Part shown: positions 27,999 to 36,748 of the stretch, piece after piece
Position numbering within the stretch: position 1 is the stretch's first letter
How the letters are laid out: each line of letters starts with the position of its first letter
Source: Kordiimonas sp. SCSIO 12603
GTDB lineage: Bacteria; Pseudomonadota; Alphaproteobacteria; Sphingomonadales; Kordiimonadaceae
Length of the DNA stretch: 64,000 nucleotides
Direction of reading: 5' to 3'
NCBI RefSeq assembly: GCF_024398035.1
Contig: NZ_CP073748.1
Span: forward strand, 2,703,520-2,767,519
The notes under the pieces: model-generated
Databases searched by the model: none
What the model was told of the DNA's origin: nothing
Seen by the model: the letters and a program-made list of their open reading frames with translations, nothing else
Program-made: the position numbers and the translations under genes

Positions 27999-29051
27999 AT
28001 GGTTAGCTGTTCTTACATTCGGTCTGCTATCTTCTTTGTCCTAGTTACTCTACTATTCGCGACAACTATTTCCGCTCAAGCTAGTAACACCCCTATATCA
28101 AACACTCGCATCATCACAGACCACAACCGAACGCTGGTACCCTTAACTGTTGATAATGTGGAATTAGTATTTTTACTTGATACAGGGGCATCTACATCCC
28201 TCATATTTAAAAATGAACAAACAGACAAACTAACCAACATCACTCATAAAACAGACGTTTTGGTAAAGTTTCCAGCCTTTAGAACAACATCAACAGCCAC
28301 CAGAATTTCTGAATTGTCCTTCACAACAGGCGATAACTTTTCCTTTATTCTTCACGATATCCTCTTTCTTGAAGACCCCGCCCTCCTTGGGCAAGCATCA
28401 AAGTCCTTTGACGGCATTATTGGCCGTGAGTTCTTCAGGAAATTTGTCATTGAAGTTGATCCCTTATCCAAACAATTAACGTTACACGATACCAATGTTA
28501 ATCTAGCAAGAGATTACCCCTTGGCTCACCGGCTCACGTCCCCTGAAAAATCACCTCATATTATTCTGGCATCTAAATTTCCTTGGGAAAAATTCCCTAC
28601 CAGAAAACGCCTCTTGCTCGATACAGGCTACCCTGGAGGCATGGTTATCTGGAGTAAAAAACATTTCAGGAATGTAACCACCAAAACTGAACGAGATAAA
28701 TTGGGAGATGATAATTCAGGTGTTTTCATCAGGCTGGACATTCAGTTTAATCGCCTGCTTTTTAGGCAGATACCGATATTCTTCAGCAACTCTTCTTCCC
28801 CAACCCAATCTAAAACAGATGGCTTGTTAGGTGCTGGTTTGCTTATTCAATACAAACATGTTTATGATTTTAATCGTAAAAAACTGCTCTTAAAACCACT
28901 GATAGCTGAAAATGGGAAACCACCAGCTATGAGTTTAGCAGGCATTTACACACCGAATAATGAAAACTTCATTACAAAAGACTATAGACCAGATGTGCCT
29001 GCCCAACCGCGCATCATCATCAATGCAGATTCAACGTTTGCGTATCAATGA
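27999..29051 (+). CDS. Secreted two-lobed retropepsin-like aspartic protease, copy 2
   Basis: 350 residues, signal peptide with cleavage near ISAQA. DTG motifs at residue 61 (FLLDTGASTS) and 208 (LLLDTGYPGG), with SFDGIIGRE and DGLLGAGLL as the paired elements. It is clearly a paralogue of the gene 84 bases upstream: FPWE-K--TRK, DTGYPG-, -W-K--FRN and the C-terminal YTPNNE/YPPNNE are shared. Likely periplasmic or secreted endopeptidase; substrate unknown. Its stop is two bases from popZ's end, on the other strand. Confidence 0.75.
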   Translation: MVSCSYIRSAIFFVLVTLLFATTISAQASNTPISNTRIITDHNRTLVPLTVDNVELVFLLDTGASTSLIFKNEQTDKLTNITHKTDVLVKFPAFRTTSTATRISELSFTTGDNFSFILHDILFLEDPALLGQASKSFDGIIGREFFRKFVIEVDPLSKQLTLHDTNVNLARDYPLAHRLTSPEKSPHIILASKFPWEKFPTRKRLLLDTGYPGGMVIWSKKHFRNVTTKTERDKLGDDNSGVFIRLDIQFNRLLFRQIPIFFSNSSSPTQSKTDGLLGAGLLIQYKHVYDFNRKKLLLKPLIAENGKPPAMSLAGIYTPNNENFITKDYRPDVPAQPRIIINADSTFAYQ

Positions 29052-29053
29052 TA

Positions 29054-29656
29054 TTATTTACGGCGCGCGATTCGAGCTACTTCACGCTCAACGGCATCCT
29101 GCACAATTGACGGCAAGTTTTCATCTAACCACCCCTGAAGCATTGGCTTCAGCATAGAGCGCACGAGAGCCTCAAGCGTATTATCTGCACCGTCATAACC
29201 AGCCACCATCATCTCTGTCAGATGAGAGAAACTCTCAGCAGCTCTTGTTTCAATCGGAGGTGAAACAATCGGTGAAACAACAGGTTCCTGAGCAAAATCA
29301 GTGAGTTCGAAAACATCTTCTTCTGGCTCTGGCACAGGTTCTGGTTCTGGCGCAAGCTCGAGAACAGGTTCTGGTTCAGGAACAGGCTCTGGCTCAGGAG
29401 CAGGCTCCGGCTCTGGTTCAGGAACGGGTTCCGGCTCTGGAACAGGTTCTGGTTCTGGCTCCGGTTCAGGAGCGGGTTCCGGCTCTGGTTCAGGAACAGG
29501 TTCCCGCTCTGGAACAGGCTCTGGCTCAGCAACTGCTTCACCATCATCTTCAGGGGCAACTCCCCCCTCTTCTTCAGACTCATCAGAAATGATCCGGCGA
29601 ATGGACGCCAGAATTTCTTCCATAGTTGGTTCGTCTTCAGATGCTGAATCGCTCAT
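29054..29656 (-). CDS. popZ: Polar organizing protein PopZ (DUF2497)
   Basis: 200 residues. The N-terminal [15 protein letters not shown]-like helix ([17 protein letters not shown]) and the C-terminal [26 protein letters not shown] are the two conserved regions of PopZ, which self-assembles at cell poles and tethers the chromosome origin through ParB in Caulobacter. Between them, about residues 43-111, lies an acidic proline-rich linker of alternating PE/PV units plus one arginine. The linker in Caulobacter is also acidic and proline-rich, and tunes condensate fluidity. Confidence 0.88.
   Translation of the reverse strand: MSDSASEDEPTMEEILASIRRIISDESEEEGGVAPEDDGEAVAEPEPVPEREPVPEPEPEPAPEPEPEPEPVPEPEPVPEPEPEPAPEPEPVPEPEPVLELAPEPEPVPEPEEDVFELTDFAQEPVVSPIVSPPIETRAAESFSHLTEMMVAGYDGADNTLEALVRSMLKPMLQGWLDENLPSIVQDAVEREVARIARRK
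29323..29529 (-). repeat. Proline-glutamate coding microsatellite in popZ
   Basis: The DNA is a run of degenerate six-base units reading GAACCG/GAGCCT-type codons, encoding (E-P) and (V-P-E-P) repeats of the PopZ linker. Such tracts are prone to length change by slippage. Confidence 0.8.
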
Positions 29657-29784
29657 AGAATAGCCAGTGTTTAATATTCCCTATAAAACAGGTACCGTTA
29701 AGAAAAGCCCCTGTCAATAATTCTTAAACAATCAAAAGCAGTTAAGTATCGCTTACTCAGCAGAGATTAACATGATTGCCACAA

Positions 29785-29811
29785 AAAAAGGAGGCTAAAA
29801 GCCTCCTTTTT
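29785..29811 (-). terminator. Terminator downstream of tolC
   Basis: AGGAGGCT, AAA loop, AGCCTCCT forms an eight-pair stem with A and T runs on both sides; on the minus strand it follows tolC after 28 bases, before popZ. The symmetric T/A flanks allow weaker action on the plus strand. Confidence 0.85.
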
Positions 29812-29838
29812 CGCTGTTTCTTTATGAAACAGGGATTT

Positions 29839-31248
29839 TTATTTCGCGTCAGTGCTAAAACCAATGAACTTGTTAGCGCCAACCTTATCATAGTAACGCT
29901 GTTCATCATAAACGCTTACGCCAAGACCAAGATCTCTAGCTGTAAGTCGACCTGTTGCAGCAATCAGGTTGTAGGCAGCAACAAATTCGTCACGCTGCGC
30001 ACGAACGTAAGATACGCGTGAATTCAGAAGTTCTTGCTCAGCATTCAGTACATCAAGTGTAGTACGAGAGCCAACAAACGCTTCTTGGCGTACACCCTCA
30101 AGGGCAATTTCGTTCGCACGAACAGAAGCTTGTGTAGACTTGATTTGCCCCGTTGCTGCACGGTACTGATCCCATGCTACAAACACATTTTCTTGTGCCA
30201 CACGCTCAGCCTGGCGGATTTCAAGCATACGCTGACTGCGTACTTGCTTTGCCTGACGAATTTGCGAATGGCGCTGACCGCCCGCATAAATAGGCACACG
30301 CACGTTTACTGTAACCTGAGTTGAATCGCCCACTGCAGGGAAAACAATATCAGGACCAAGTGACTGAATACCTTCAGAACGGTTATACGATGCTCGCACA
30401 TCAACAGTAGGCAGCAAGCTACCTTTTGCGCGGTTCAAAGAATATTTTGCGGCTTTTTCGTTATGTACAGCAGCCTTCACGCCAGGGCTAAGCTCCATAG
30501 CCAGCTCAATAGCATCATCAAGTGAAGAAGGCAGAGCTGGTTTTTGCTCTGGTGTTTCCAAACCAGTAGGCTGGCTACCAACAACACGCTGATATTGCGC
30601 ACGGCTTGCCGCTAATGTTGCCTCAGCAGACAAAAGCTGTGATCTAGCATTTTCTAGGCGAGCTTCTGATTGCGCAACGTCTGTACGCGTTACTTCGCCA
30701 ACACGGAAACGATCCTGAGATGCCTGTAACTGACGCTGAAGCACCTGAACGTTGTTTTCGTTCAGCTCAACAACTGCATTGTCACGCACAACATTCATAT
30801 ATGCTGTAACGGCATCAAGCAGCACTTGCTGTTCAACGTTTTGCAACTGCGCACGACCAGCTTTCACACCAGCTTTGGCTTGTTGCACAGCATTTCTATC
30901 TTGAAAACCTCGGAAAAGGTTCTGATCAAGGCTTAGGCTGTAGCTGTCGTTATTGATATCAATTGAACGTTCAGGAATTTGCTGTCCATCGCTGCCCACG
31001 TCACCAATAATGTCAGAGATCCGGTTCCCTCGCTGGAAACTTCCATCAGCATTAATAGTCGGTAAAAAACCCGCTTTTGCCTGCGACACACCTTCGTCGG
31101 TAGCACGAAGAGCAGCACGCTGGGCCATAAGTTGTGGGTTTGATGAATAAGCTGCAGCCAACGCCTCTTTAAGAGTATCTGCGGAAGCCGCATAAGAACC
31201 TGTTAGCACTGTGGCCACAGCCATCAGTGAAACAATCCCTCTCTTCAT
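29839..31248 (-). CDS. tolC: TolC-family outer-membrane efflux protein
   Basis: 469 residues with a signal peptide (cleavage near ASA). Long alpha-helical repeats with LNAEQELLNSRVSYVRAQRDEFVAAYNLIAATGRL near the C-terminus are typical of TolC outer-membrane channels; the two tandem outer-membrane efflux repeats are visible at about 25-220 and 240-440. It serves type I secretion and drug efflux as exit duct. A Gram-negative type I system is needed for the RTX protease at 59.1-61.2 kb, and this is a candidate duct (inference). GAGGAG ribosome site upstream of the ATG. Confidence 0.92.
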   Translation of the reverse strand: MKRGIVSLMAVATVLTGSYAASADTLKEALAAAYSSNPQLMAQRAALRATDEGVSQAKAGFLPTINADGSFQRGNRISDIIGDVGSDGQQIPERSIDINNDSYSLSLDQNLFRGFQDRNAVQQAKAGVKAGRAQLQNVEQQVLLDAVTAYMNVVRDNAVVELNENNVQVLQRQLQASQDRFRVGEVTRTDVAQSEARLENARSQLLSAEATLAASRAQYQRVVGSQPTGLETPEQKPALPSSLDDAIELAMELSPGVKAAVHNEKAAKYSLNRAKGSLLPTVDVRASYNRSEGIQSLGPDIVFPAVGDSTQVTVNVRVPIYAGGQRHSQIRQAKQVRSQRMLEIRQAERVAQENVFVAWDQYRAATGQIKSTQASVRANEIALEGVRQEAFVGSRTTLDVLNAEQELLNSRVSYVRAQRDEFVAAYNLIAATGRLTARDLGLGVSVYDEQRYYDKVGANKFIGFSTDAK

Positions 31249-31376
31249 AATATTCTCCTCAATTCCTCGCTGTATTTATTATTATCCAGTATTAACCTGG
31301 GATTTATATTAGTGATAGTTTTTTACTATCTGCAACAGTCCTTATTTGCCCCTATCACAAATAATGGGAAATTGCT

Positions 31377-32045
31377 CTAAAAAACAAAACCTTCGGCTTT
31401 TTCAAACCCTGGAATTGCTTCTACATTCGCATCAAACAAGTTCTTCGCTTCCAGTTCATCACCTTTATTCGTAATGATATGGGCGCGACCAACACCTGCT
31501 TCAACCTTTACACAAAGAAGACGGCCATTTTCTTTCAGTTGCTTAACAAGCGCTTCTGGAACTTCGTCAACTGCGCCTTCAATGAAAATCACATCAAAGG
31601 GTCCTTGTTTTGCAACACCTTCTTTCATGTCACCGTTTACAACAGCTACATTCATAATATCTGCATCAGAAAGTTTTGTTTCGGCAGCTTTTGCAAACGC
31701 CTCATCACCTTCTAGCGCAACTACTGCATCCGCAAGACCAGCAATCACGGCTGACGAATAACCGGTTACAGGGCCGATATCGAGCACAAGATCTGTATCT
31801 TTAACATCAGCGGCTACCAGCAAGCGGGCAAATATTGTTGGCTCCATAATGAAACGGCCATCCGCCACTTCAAGATCTTCATCAACATAGGCAATAGAAC
31901 GCTTCGCCTTCGGCACAAAATTCTCTTTTGGCACGGCGCGGATCGCTGCAATAATGCGCTCATCATTCACTTCGTTCGGGCGAAGCTGACAATCAATCAT
32001 GCTATTACGGGCGGTTTCAAAATCGCTCACGGTGTTCACCTTCAT
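31377..32045 (-). CDS. Protein-L-isoaspartate O-methyltransferase-family protein
   Basis: 222 residues. The family N-terminus ARNSMIDCQLRPNEVNDERIIAAIRAVPKENFVP and the Rossmann methyltransferase strand VLDIGPVTGYSSAVIAGL are visible, with an acidic VALEGDEAF for SAM ribose binding. Motif I reads DIGPVTGY, unlike the usual EIGTGSGY, so SAM binding or repair activity may differ from true Pcm. The neighbourhood with tolC and popZ is characteristic of Alphaproteobacteria. Role as protein repair methylase is family-level only. Confidence 0.78.
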   Translation of the reverse strand: MKVNTVSDFETARNSMIDCQLRPNEVNDERIIAAIRAVPKENFVPKAKRSIAYVDEDLEVADGRFIMEPTIFARLLVAADVKDTDLVLDIGPVTGYSSAVIAGLADAVVALEGDEAFAKAAETKLSDADIMNVAVVNGDMKEGVAKQGPFDVIFIEGAVDEVPEALVKQLKENGRLLCVKVEAGVGRAHIITNKGDELEAKNLFDANVEAIPGFEKAEGFVF

Positions 32046-32387
32046 TCAAAATTCGGCATATTCAGAGGCTTTATATATAGCCTCGCCGCAAGAAACAATG
32101 TGATTTTGTCACAAGTTTCCAAGATTTTCATATATTGCGCTCAAGCACATACGTGAAACTGCTATGCGTTCCTTCGTGCTATAGCTGCGATAAACCGTAT
32201 CCACCAACTAGTTCTTTCAATCACACGCCCACCTGACTGATACATGTTCGATACAATTTAATACTAAATTCGGTTAGGCATCTTGCCCCGTAAAAGCTAG
32301 GTAAACCCTCGGAAAGCAGGGAAAGCCTATTTCCAAAAAATACTTAAAATCCATACATAATTAATCAGGCTCATGCGGAGATATTCC
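32046..32387. other. Intergenic region with a small two-tier hairpin
   Basis: 342 bases between the PIMT-like gene and the beta-barrel gene, divergent, so both promoters probably lie here. No protein of useful length was seen. At 32298-32329 TAGG-TAAA-CCCT-CGGAAAGC-AGGG-AAAG-CCTA forms a stacked two-part stem that recalls the core of GEMM-I cyclic-di-GMP riboswitches, but the third helix and the conserved ACGC are missing. Confidence 0.4.
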
Positions 32388-32993
32388 ATGACAAAACTTA
32401 AAAAAGTTTTCTCAGGTGTTTTTTTATTAGCTGCAGCAAGCACTGCTGCCAGCGCAGAAGATAGCAACGAAAAATTCTTTAACGGCTTATACCTTGGTGG
32501 TGATGTAGGTATTACCGACAATGGTGATCTATACTATGGCGGCTCGCTCGGTTACCGCGTGCAAACTCAAAATGACTACGTATTTGGTGTGGTTGGTACC
32601 TATGGCGCCTTAGATATTTCCGAAGATTATATTCTTACGGGATTCCCTCCCATCAATGTTGCCGCCGATGATATCTGGTCCGTACAGGGTCAAATCGGCA
32701 AGGTTTTTGGTACTGATAAAACCGATCTCATCTATATTGGTGGCGGTTATACTAAAGCTTCGGCTACAGGTACCTTCCTCCCGCCCGTAACACTCCCATC
32801 CATTTCTGGCAGTTCTTCAGGGTATGTAGCGTCCCTTGGCTACGAAAAAGCCCTTAGCCCTTCCCTGTCAGTTAAACTTGAAGCCAATTATGTAAACCTC
32901 GGTGAACGTGCAACCATCGACGGTAATTCTATAGACACAGGCACCAAGTTAGATGCTGGTGTGTTTCGGGCGGGTTTCAATTTCAACTTCTAA
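32388..32993 (+). CDS. Small outer-membrane beta-barrel protein
   Basis: 201 residues from the ATG at 32388 (MTKLKKVFSGVFLLAAASTAASAED), with GCGGAG nine bases upstream; signal peptidase site near ASA. Alternating aromatic/hydrophobic strands and the terminal FRAGFNFNF, ending in Phe, are those of OmpW/OmpA-like eight-stranded barrels. YIGGGYTKASATGTF, VKLEANYVNLGERATI are strand-like. Function unknown; possibly immune/surface porin. Confidence 0.78.
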   Translation: MTKLKKVFSGVFLLAAASTAASAEDSNEKFFNGLYLGGDVGITDNGDLYYGGSLGYRVQTQNDYVFGVVGTYGALDISEDYILTGFPPINVAADDIWSVQGQIGKVFGTDKTDLIYIGGGYTKASATGTFLPPVTLPSISGSSSGYVASLGYEKALSPSLSVKLEANYVNLGERATIDGNSIDTGTKLDAGVFRAGFNFNF

Positions 32994-33174
32994 AACATTA
33001 GTGGCCTCACTTTATGGTGGGGCCAAATCTCCAAGGTGAGCCTGATGGGAAGATAAAGAAGTGCACAAAAATTAATTTACGCACTTGACCTGTTCCCCGG
33101 TTTCTTAGTAGAAGCTCTCCACGCTGAAGACGGAAGCCATAGAGCTTTTATCTTAAACAGCTAAAGCCACATGA

Positions 33175-33248
33175 GGCGCGATGGCGGAGTGGCGACGCAG
33201 CGGATTGCAAATCCGTGTACACGAGTTCGATTCTCGTTCGCGCCTCCA
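33175..33248 (+). tRNA. tRNA-Cys (GCA)
   Basis: The acceptor stem GGCGCGA pairs with TCGCGCC; the anticodon stem and loop GCGGA-TTGCAAA-TCCGT gives anticodon GCA. T-arm TTCGATT is present and CCA is encoded at 33246-33248. A candidate -35 TTGACC lies about 90 bases upstream. Confidence 0.95.
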
Positions 33249-33366
33249 TTTTTCTTACAAGCTGTGAAACTTGTTATCCCCCATATCATATTGATTTACC
33301 TAAGCTCTTTCATGCTTTCAACAAATACCAATATGGTTGAATGCATTATCACGATATTAGCCGGTA

Positions 33367-33398
33367 ATAAAAAACAGCGGCACATAAGTACCGCTGTT
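33367..33398 (-). terminator. Terminator downstream of the tricorn-like protease gene
   Basis: AACAGCGG and CCGCTGTT, separated by ten bases, form a perfect eight-pair stem that on the minus strand ends with TTTTTTATT. It lies 33 bases past the stop codon of the 33431-36748 gene. Confidence 0.8.
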
Positions 33399-33430
33399 CT
33401 TATCTTCTTAATCTATAGCGCTACGTTCTT

Positions 33431-36400
33431 TTAGCCACCAAGCTTAGTTGGATAAGCTGGTGCAGTACGCTGTTTGATAGGCTTGTATGTTTCAAGTTCC
33501 TTAAGCAGCTCTTCGACACCACGCTTCAGCTGCGTATCTTCACCGCGGTTCACGGCTACAGGATCGAGCGTTACATCAATGTCCGGTGCAGTACCTTCAT
33601 TCTCAATCGCCCATTCCCCATCGGGGTTGAAGAAACGGAAGTTTGGTACCACGATAAAACCACCATCAATCAAACCACGGTTAGCAGCAATACCGATTAG
33701 ACCACCCCAAGTGGTTTTACCAATCAGCTTACCTAGCCCCATGCGCTTAAAGCTATATGGTAGGAAGTCACCACCAGAACCTGCGTCTTGGTCGATCAAC
33801 ATCACTTTAGGCCCGTACATTGCGCCACCCGGTGTATCATAGATCAAACCTGCACGATCCTTCCAGCTTGCAAGATATTGGCGCGCCAGAACATCAGTGA
33901 TGTAGTTAGCAGCCTGACCACCACCATTTTGGCGTTCATCAAGTAGCATGCCTTCTTTGTCAATCTGCGGGAAGAACATCCGGTTGAAGTAGGTGTAACC
34001 ACCGCCTGCAGTGTTAGGCATATAAACATAACCGAGGCGACCATTTGAAAGTTCATCTACTTTCTTACGGTTGCCTTCAACCCATGCCCAGTGACGAATT
34101 TGCGCAGTGTTACGCGTAGGCACAACAGTCACAGTTTTCGCATTGTCAGCATTGCCGTCGCTGGATACAAGCAAACGAACCTGCTTACCAACAGCATTTT
34201 CAAGAAGGCTGAAGATATTGGTCTTTGCGTCAAGCTCAACACCATTAACCGCGTGAATAGTATCGCCCTCTTTCACACCAATACCAGGAGCCGCAAGCGG
34301 CGCATCAAGGAACGGGTTCCAGTTTTCACCATCAAAGATAGTATCTACAATGGTGCGGCCATCCACATTGCGCAGGTTGGCACCCAAAAGCCCGACAGGT
34401 ACGGTTTGCTCTCTGTGAACATCACCACCGCCCGTACGGTTATGGCCAACCTGAAGCTCAGCAATCATTTCAACGAGCAGACGGTTCAGATCCGCCCGGC
34501 GTCCAACATGAGGTAGCAGTTTCTTATAGCGTGCAGAAACCGCATCCCAATCCAAACCATGGCTATTCGGATCATAGAAATACTGACGTTCCAAACGCAC
34601 AGTTTCATCAAAGATTTGCTCCCATTCCTCACGTGGATTGAGGCGTATCTTCACGTCTGAAGTATTAAGCGGCTTGGTCTTCACTTTAGCACCGGCCTTA
34701 CCCGTGTGAAGCTGACCGCGCGTGGTCATAGCAAGCAGCGTTTTACCGTCATGGCTGAGATCAAAACCCTGCACGCCGTCCATTGCTTTAGACGCTTTCT
34801 TTGATTTAAAATCAAAGCGAACCAAGCTGGCACCGCGCTCAGCACGGCCATTAGTGCCAATAGCTGTTCCCGGCTGAACTGCATCCAGATAATAGAGGCT
34901 ACCGTCTGCCGCAGCAGCAAGGTTGTAGTATGACTTCTCAGCAACTGGCAGTGCGATAATGCGGTCTGACAAACCATCAAAATCTATACCGGATTTTTTC
35001 TTCTTTTTGTCAGCGTCTTTTTTCTCTGCTTTATCGTCCTCGGACTTCTCAGCTTTATCTTCTTTTTCTGCCTCGTCAGATTTGTCTTCCTTCACTTTCT
35101 CTTCATCAGATTTTGGAAGAAGCGGCGACTTACCGTCAGCATTTAGAACTGCAGCATACACGCCCATACGCAGAGGTCGTTCCTGCGTTGACATATCAAG
35201 CCCCAAGCTTCTGCTTGGACCAGCATTTGTAGACAGTGTGAAGAACAGATGTTTACCGTCATGAGAGAAAGCGACATCGCCTGTATATCCCATACCGTCG
35301 GTAACACGCGCTTTTTCACCAGTCTCGAAATCATGAATATAGATATCGACCATACCAGCCGGTGTTACCTTGGTATAAGCCATATAGCGACCATCTTTAG
35401 TCATGCTATAATTTGCACCGTTACGGTAATTATCAGTATCGATCTTAGTCCGCTCGCCAGACTCTACATCGATTGCCCAGATATTCAGCATATGATCACG
35501 GTAGATAATGTGGCTGCCTTCACCGCCCCACATTTCAAGGTAATAATCATTGCTGTCATCACCCAGATCCAGTGAGCGAGTTTCACCTTCGCCATCCTGG
35601 CTGGCGATGACCAATACCTGTTTACCGCTTTCATCGCTTGTATAGGCTATCTCACCACCTTTTGGAGACCACAAAGCATCACGCTCGCGCGCACCCGAAG
35701 TTCCTGTGATGTTACGTGTTGATCCGTCTTTAAGTGGAACGGTGAAAATTTCACCGCGCGCGGAAACCAAAGCACGCTTGCCAGTTGGTGAAAGGCTTGC
35801 GCCTTCAAGGCCTCGCATTGCGTTTACCCAGCGCACGCGTGTCTCAACAAGATCAGGGTTAATATCAACGCTGATTGATGTGGTCTTACCTTTAGTTGAA
35901 ACAGTCTTTAACTGGCCGCCAGCGTTATAAATTAGTGTATCACCGTGAACATCCAGATCAAGGATATCCCATGTATCTTCTTTTGATACCTGGCTTACTG
36001 TACCGGAGCCAGTATCGTATTTATGGATATTACGAACACCTGTCCGGTCTGAGAGGAAATAAACGTCGCCACCTGCCCATACTGGGTTTGTATCACCAGC
36101 ACGTACATGCGGCACTTCAGTGTAACTATCGCCATTCGGCTTCATAATCCAGATAGGAGGCGTACTACCGCCTCTGTGGTTACGCCAACCGCTAGATCCT
36201 CTGTGTGCTACGTTATAAGGCTGGTACGCTAGTGTTTCACCATCACCGGCCCAACTAGCTGCCATCACAACGGCATCCATTACCTTAGTTGGCAAGCCAC
36301 CATCCACAGATACTTCCCAAGCTTGAGCACTACGGCCACTTGTCATTTCCCTGCGGCTGGTAAACAGAATACGTTTCCCGTCCGGAGACCAATCCTGAAC

Positions 36401-36748
36401 AACATCTGCGCCAGGATGCCAGGTCAGGCGCTTTGGTGCGCCGCCTGATGTACTAACAACATATACATCTGCGTTGCCATCACGGTCACTTGTAAAAGCA
36501 ATCCATTTGCCGTCAGGTGAAAAATGTGGTGCAGATTCGTTGGCCAAGTGTGTGGTAATCTGACGAGGATTATTACCCTTGCGGTCTGCAATCCAAAGAT
36601 CGCCTGCATAAGTAAAAGCAATATGCTTCTTTGAAATAGCAGGGTTCTCTATCATCAGAGTATCTGCAGTTACTTGTGGTGCAACAATCGCTCCTGCCAG
36701 CATTGTACTGGCGACCAGCGCCTTTTTCAGCGTGTTGAATTTTAACAT
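33431..36748 (-). CDS. Tricorn-type protease with beta-propeller, PDZ and S41 peptidase domains
   Basis: 1105 residues from the ATG at 36748 (MLKFNTLKKALVASTMLAG) with GAGGGGGAA upstream; signal peptide with cleavage near VTA. The N-terminal half has WD/TolB-like propeller blades (ISKKHIAFTYAGDLWIADRKG, SPDGKWIAFTSDRDGNADVY). A PDZ follows in the C-terminal half (GIGVKEGDTIHAVNGVEL). The S41 peptidase has DQDAGSGGDFLPYSF with the nucleophile Ser, GLGKLIGKTTWGG, and LQVGHNR with a His like that of archaeal tricorn. A Lys/Glu-rich low-complexity linker (about 560-605) separates two propeller parts. It degrades peptides, here probably in the periplasm. Confidence 0.9.
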   Translation of the reverse strand: MLKFNTLKKALVASTMLAGAIVAPQVTADTLMIENPAISKKHIAFTYAGDLWIADRKGNNPRQITTHLANESAPHFSPDGKWIAFTSDRDGNADVYVVSTSGGAPKRLTWHPGADVVQDWSPDGKRILFTSRREMTSGRSAQAWEVSVDGGLPTKVMDAVVMAASWAGDGETLAYQPYNVAHRGSSGWRNHRGGSTPPIWIMKPNGDSYTEVPHVRAGDTNPVWAGGDVYFLSDRTGVRNIHKYDTGSGTVSQVSKEDTWDILDLDVHGDTLIYNAGGQLKTVSTKGKTTSISVDINPDLVETRVRWVNAMRGLEGASLSPTGKRALVSARGEIFTVPLKDGSTRNITGTSGARERDALWSPKGGEIAYTSDESGKQVLVIASQDGEGETRSLDLGDDSNDYYLEMWGGEGSHIIYRDHMLNIWAIDVESGERTKIDTDNYRNGANYSMTKDGRYMAYTKVTPAGMVDIYIHDFETGEKARVTDGMGYTGDVAFSHDGKHLFFTLSTNAGPSRSLGLDMSTQERPLRMGVYAAVLNADGKSPLLPKSDEEKVKEDKSDEAEKEDKAEKSEDDKAEKKDADKKKKKSGIDFDGLSDRIIALPVAEKSYYNLAAAADGSLYYLDAVQPGTAIGTNGRAERGASLVRFDFKSKKASKAMDGVQGFDLSHDGKTLLAMTTRGQLHTGKAGAKVKTKPLNTSDVKIRLNPREEWEQIFDETVRLERQYFYDPNSHGLDWDAVSARYKKLLPHVGRRADLNRLLVEMIAELQVGHNRTGGGDVHREQTVPVGLLGANLRNVDGRTIVDTIFDGENWNPFLDAPLAAPGIGVKEGDTIHAVNGVELDAKTNIFSLLENAVGKQVRLLVSSDGNADNAKTVTVVPTRNTAQIRHWAWVEGNRKKVDELSNGRLGYVYMPNTAGGGYTYFNRMFFPQIDKEGMLLDERQNGGGQAANYITDVLARQYLASWKDRAGLIYDTPGGAMYGPKVMLIDQDAGSGGDFLPYSFKRMGLGKLIGKTTWGGLIGIAANRGLIDGGFIVVPNFRFFNPDGEWAIENEGTAPDIDVTLDPVAVNRGEDTQLKRGVEELLKELETYKPIKQRTAPAYPTKLGG

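Noticed and set aside
29301-29663. Plus-strand Gly/Ser-rich frame opposite popZ
   Set aside because: It is the complement of the PE-coding repeat; low-complexity with no ribosome site, and the minus-strand PopZ domains are clear.
33171-33434. Plus-strand frame over tRNA-Cys (MRRDGGVATQRIANPC)
   Set aside because: It is the tRNA-Cys sequence read as protein.
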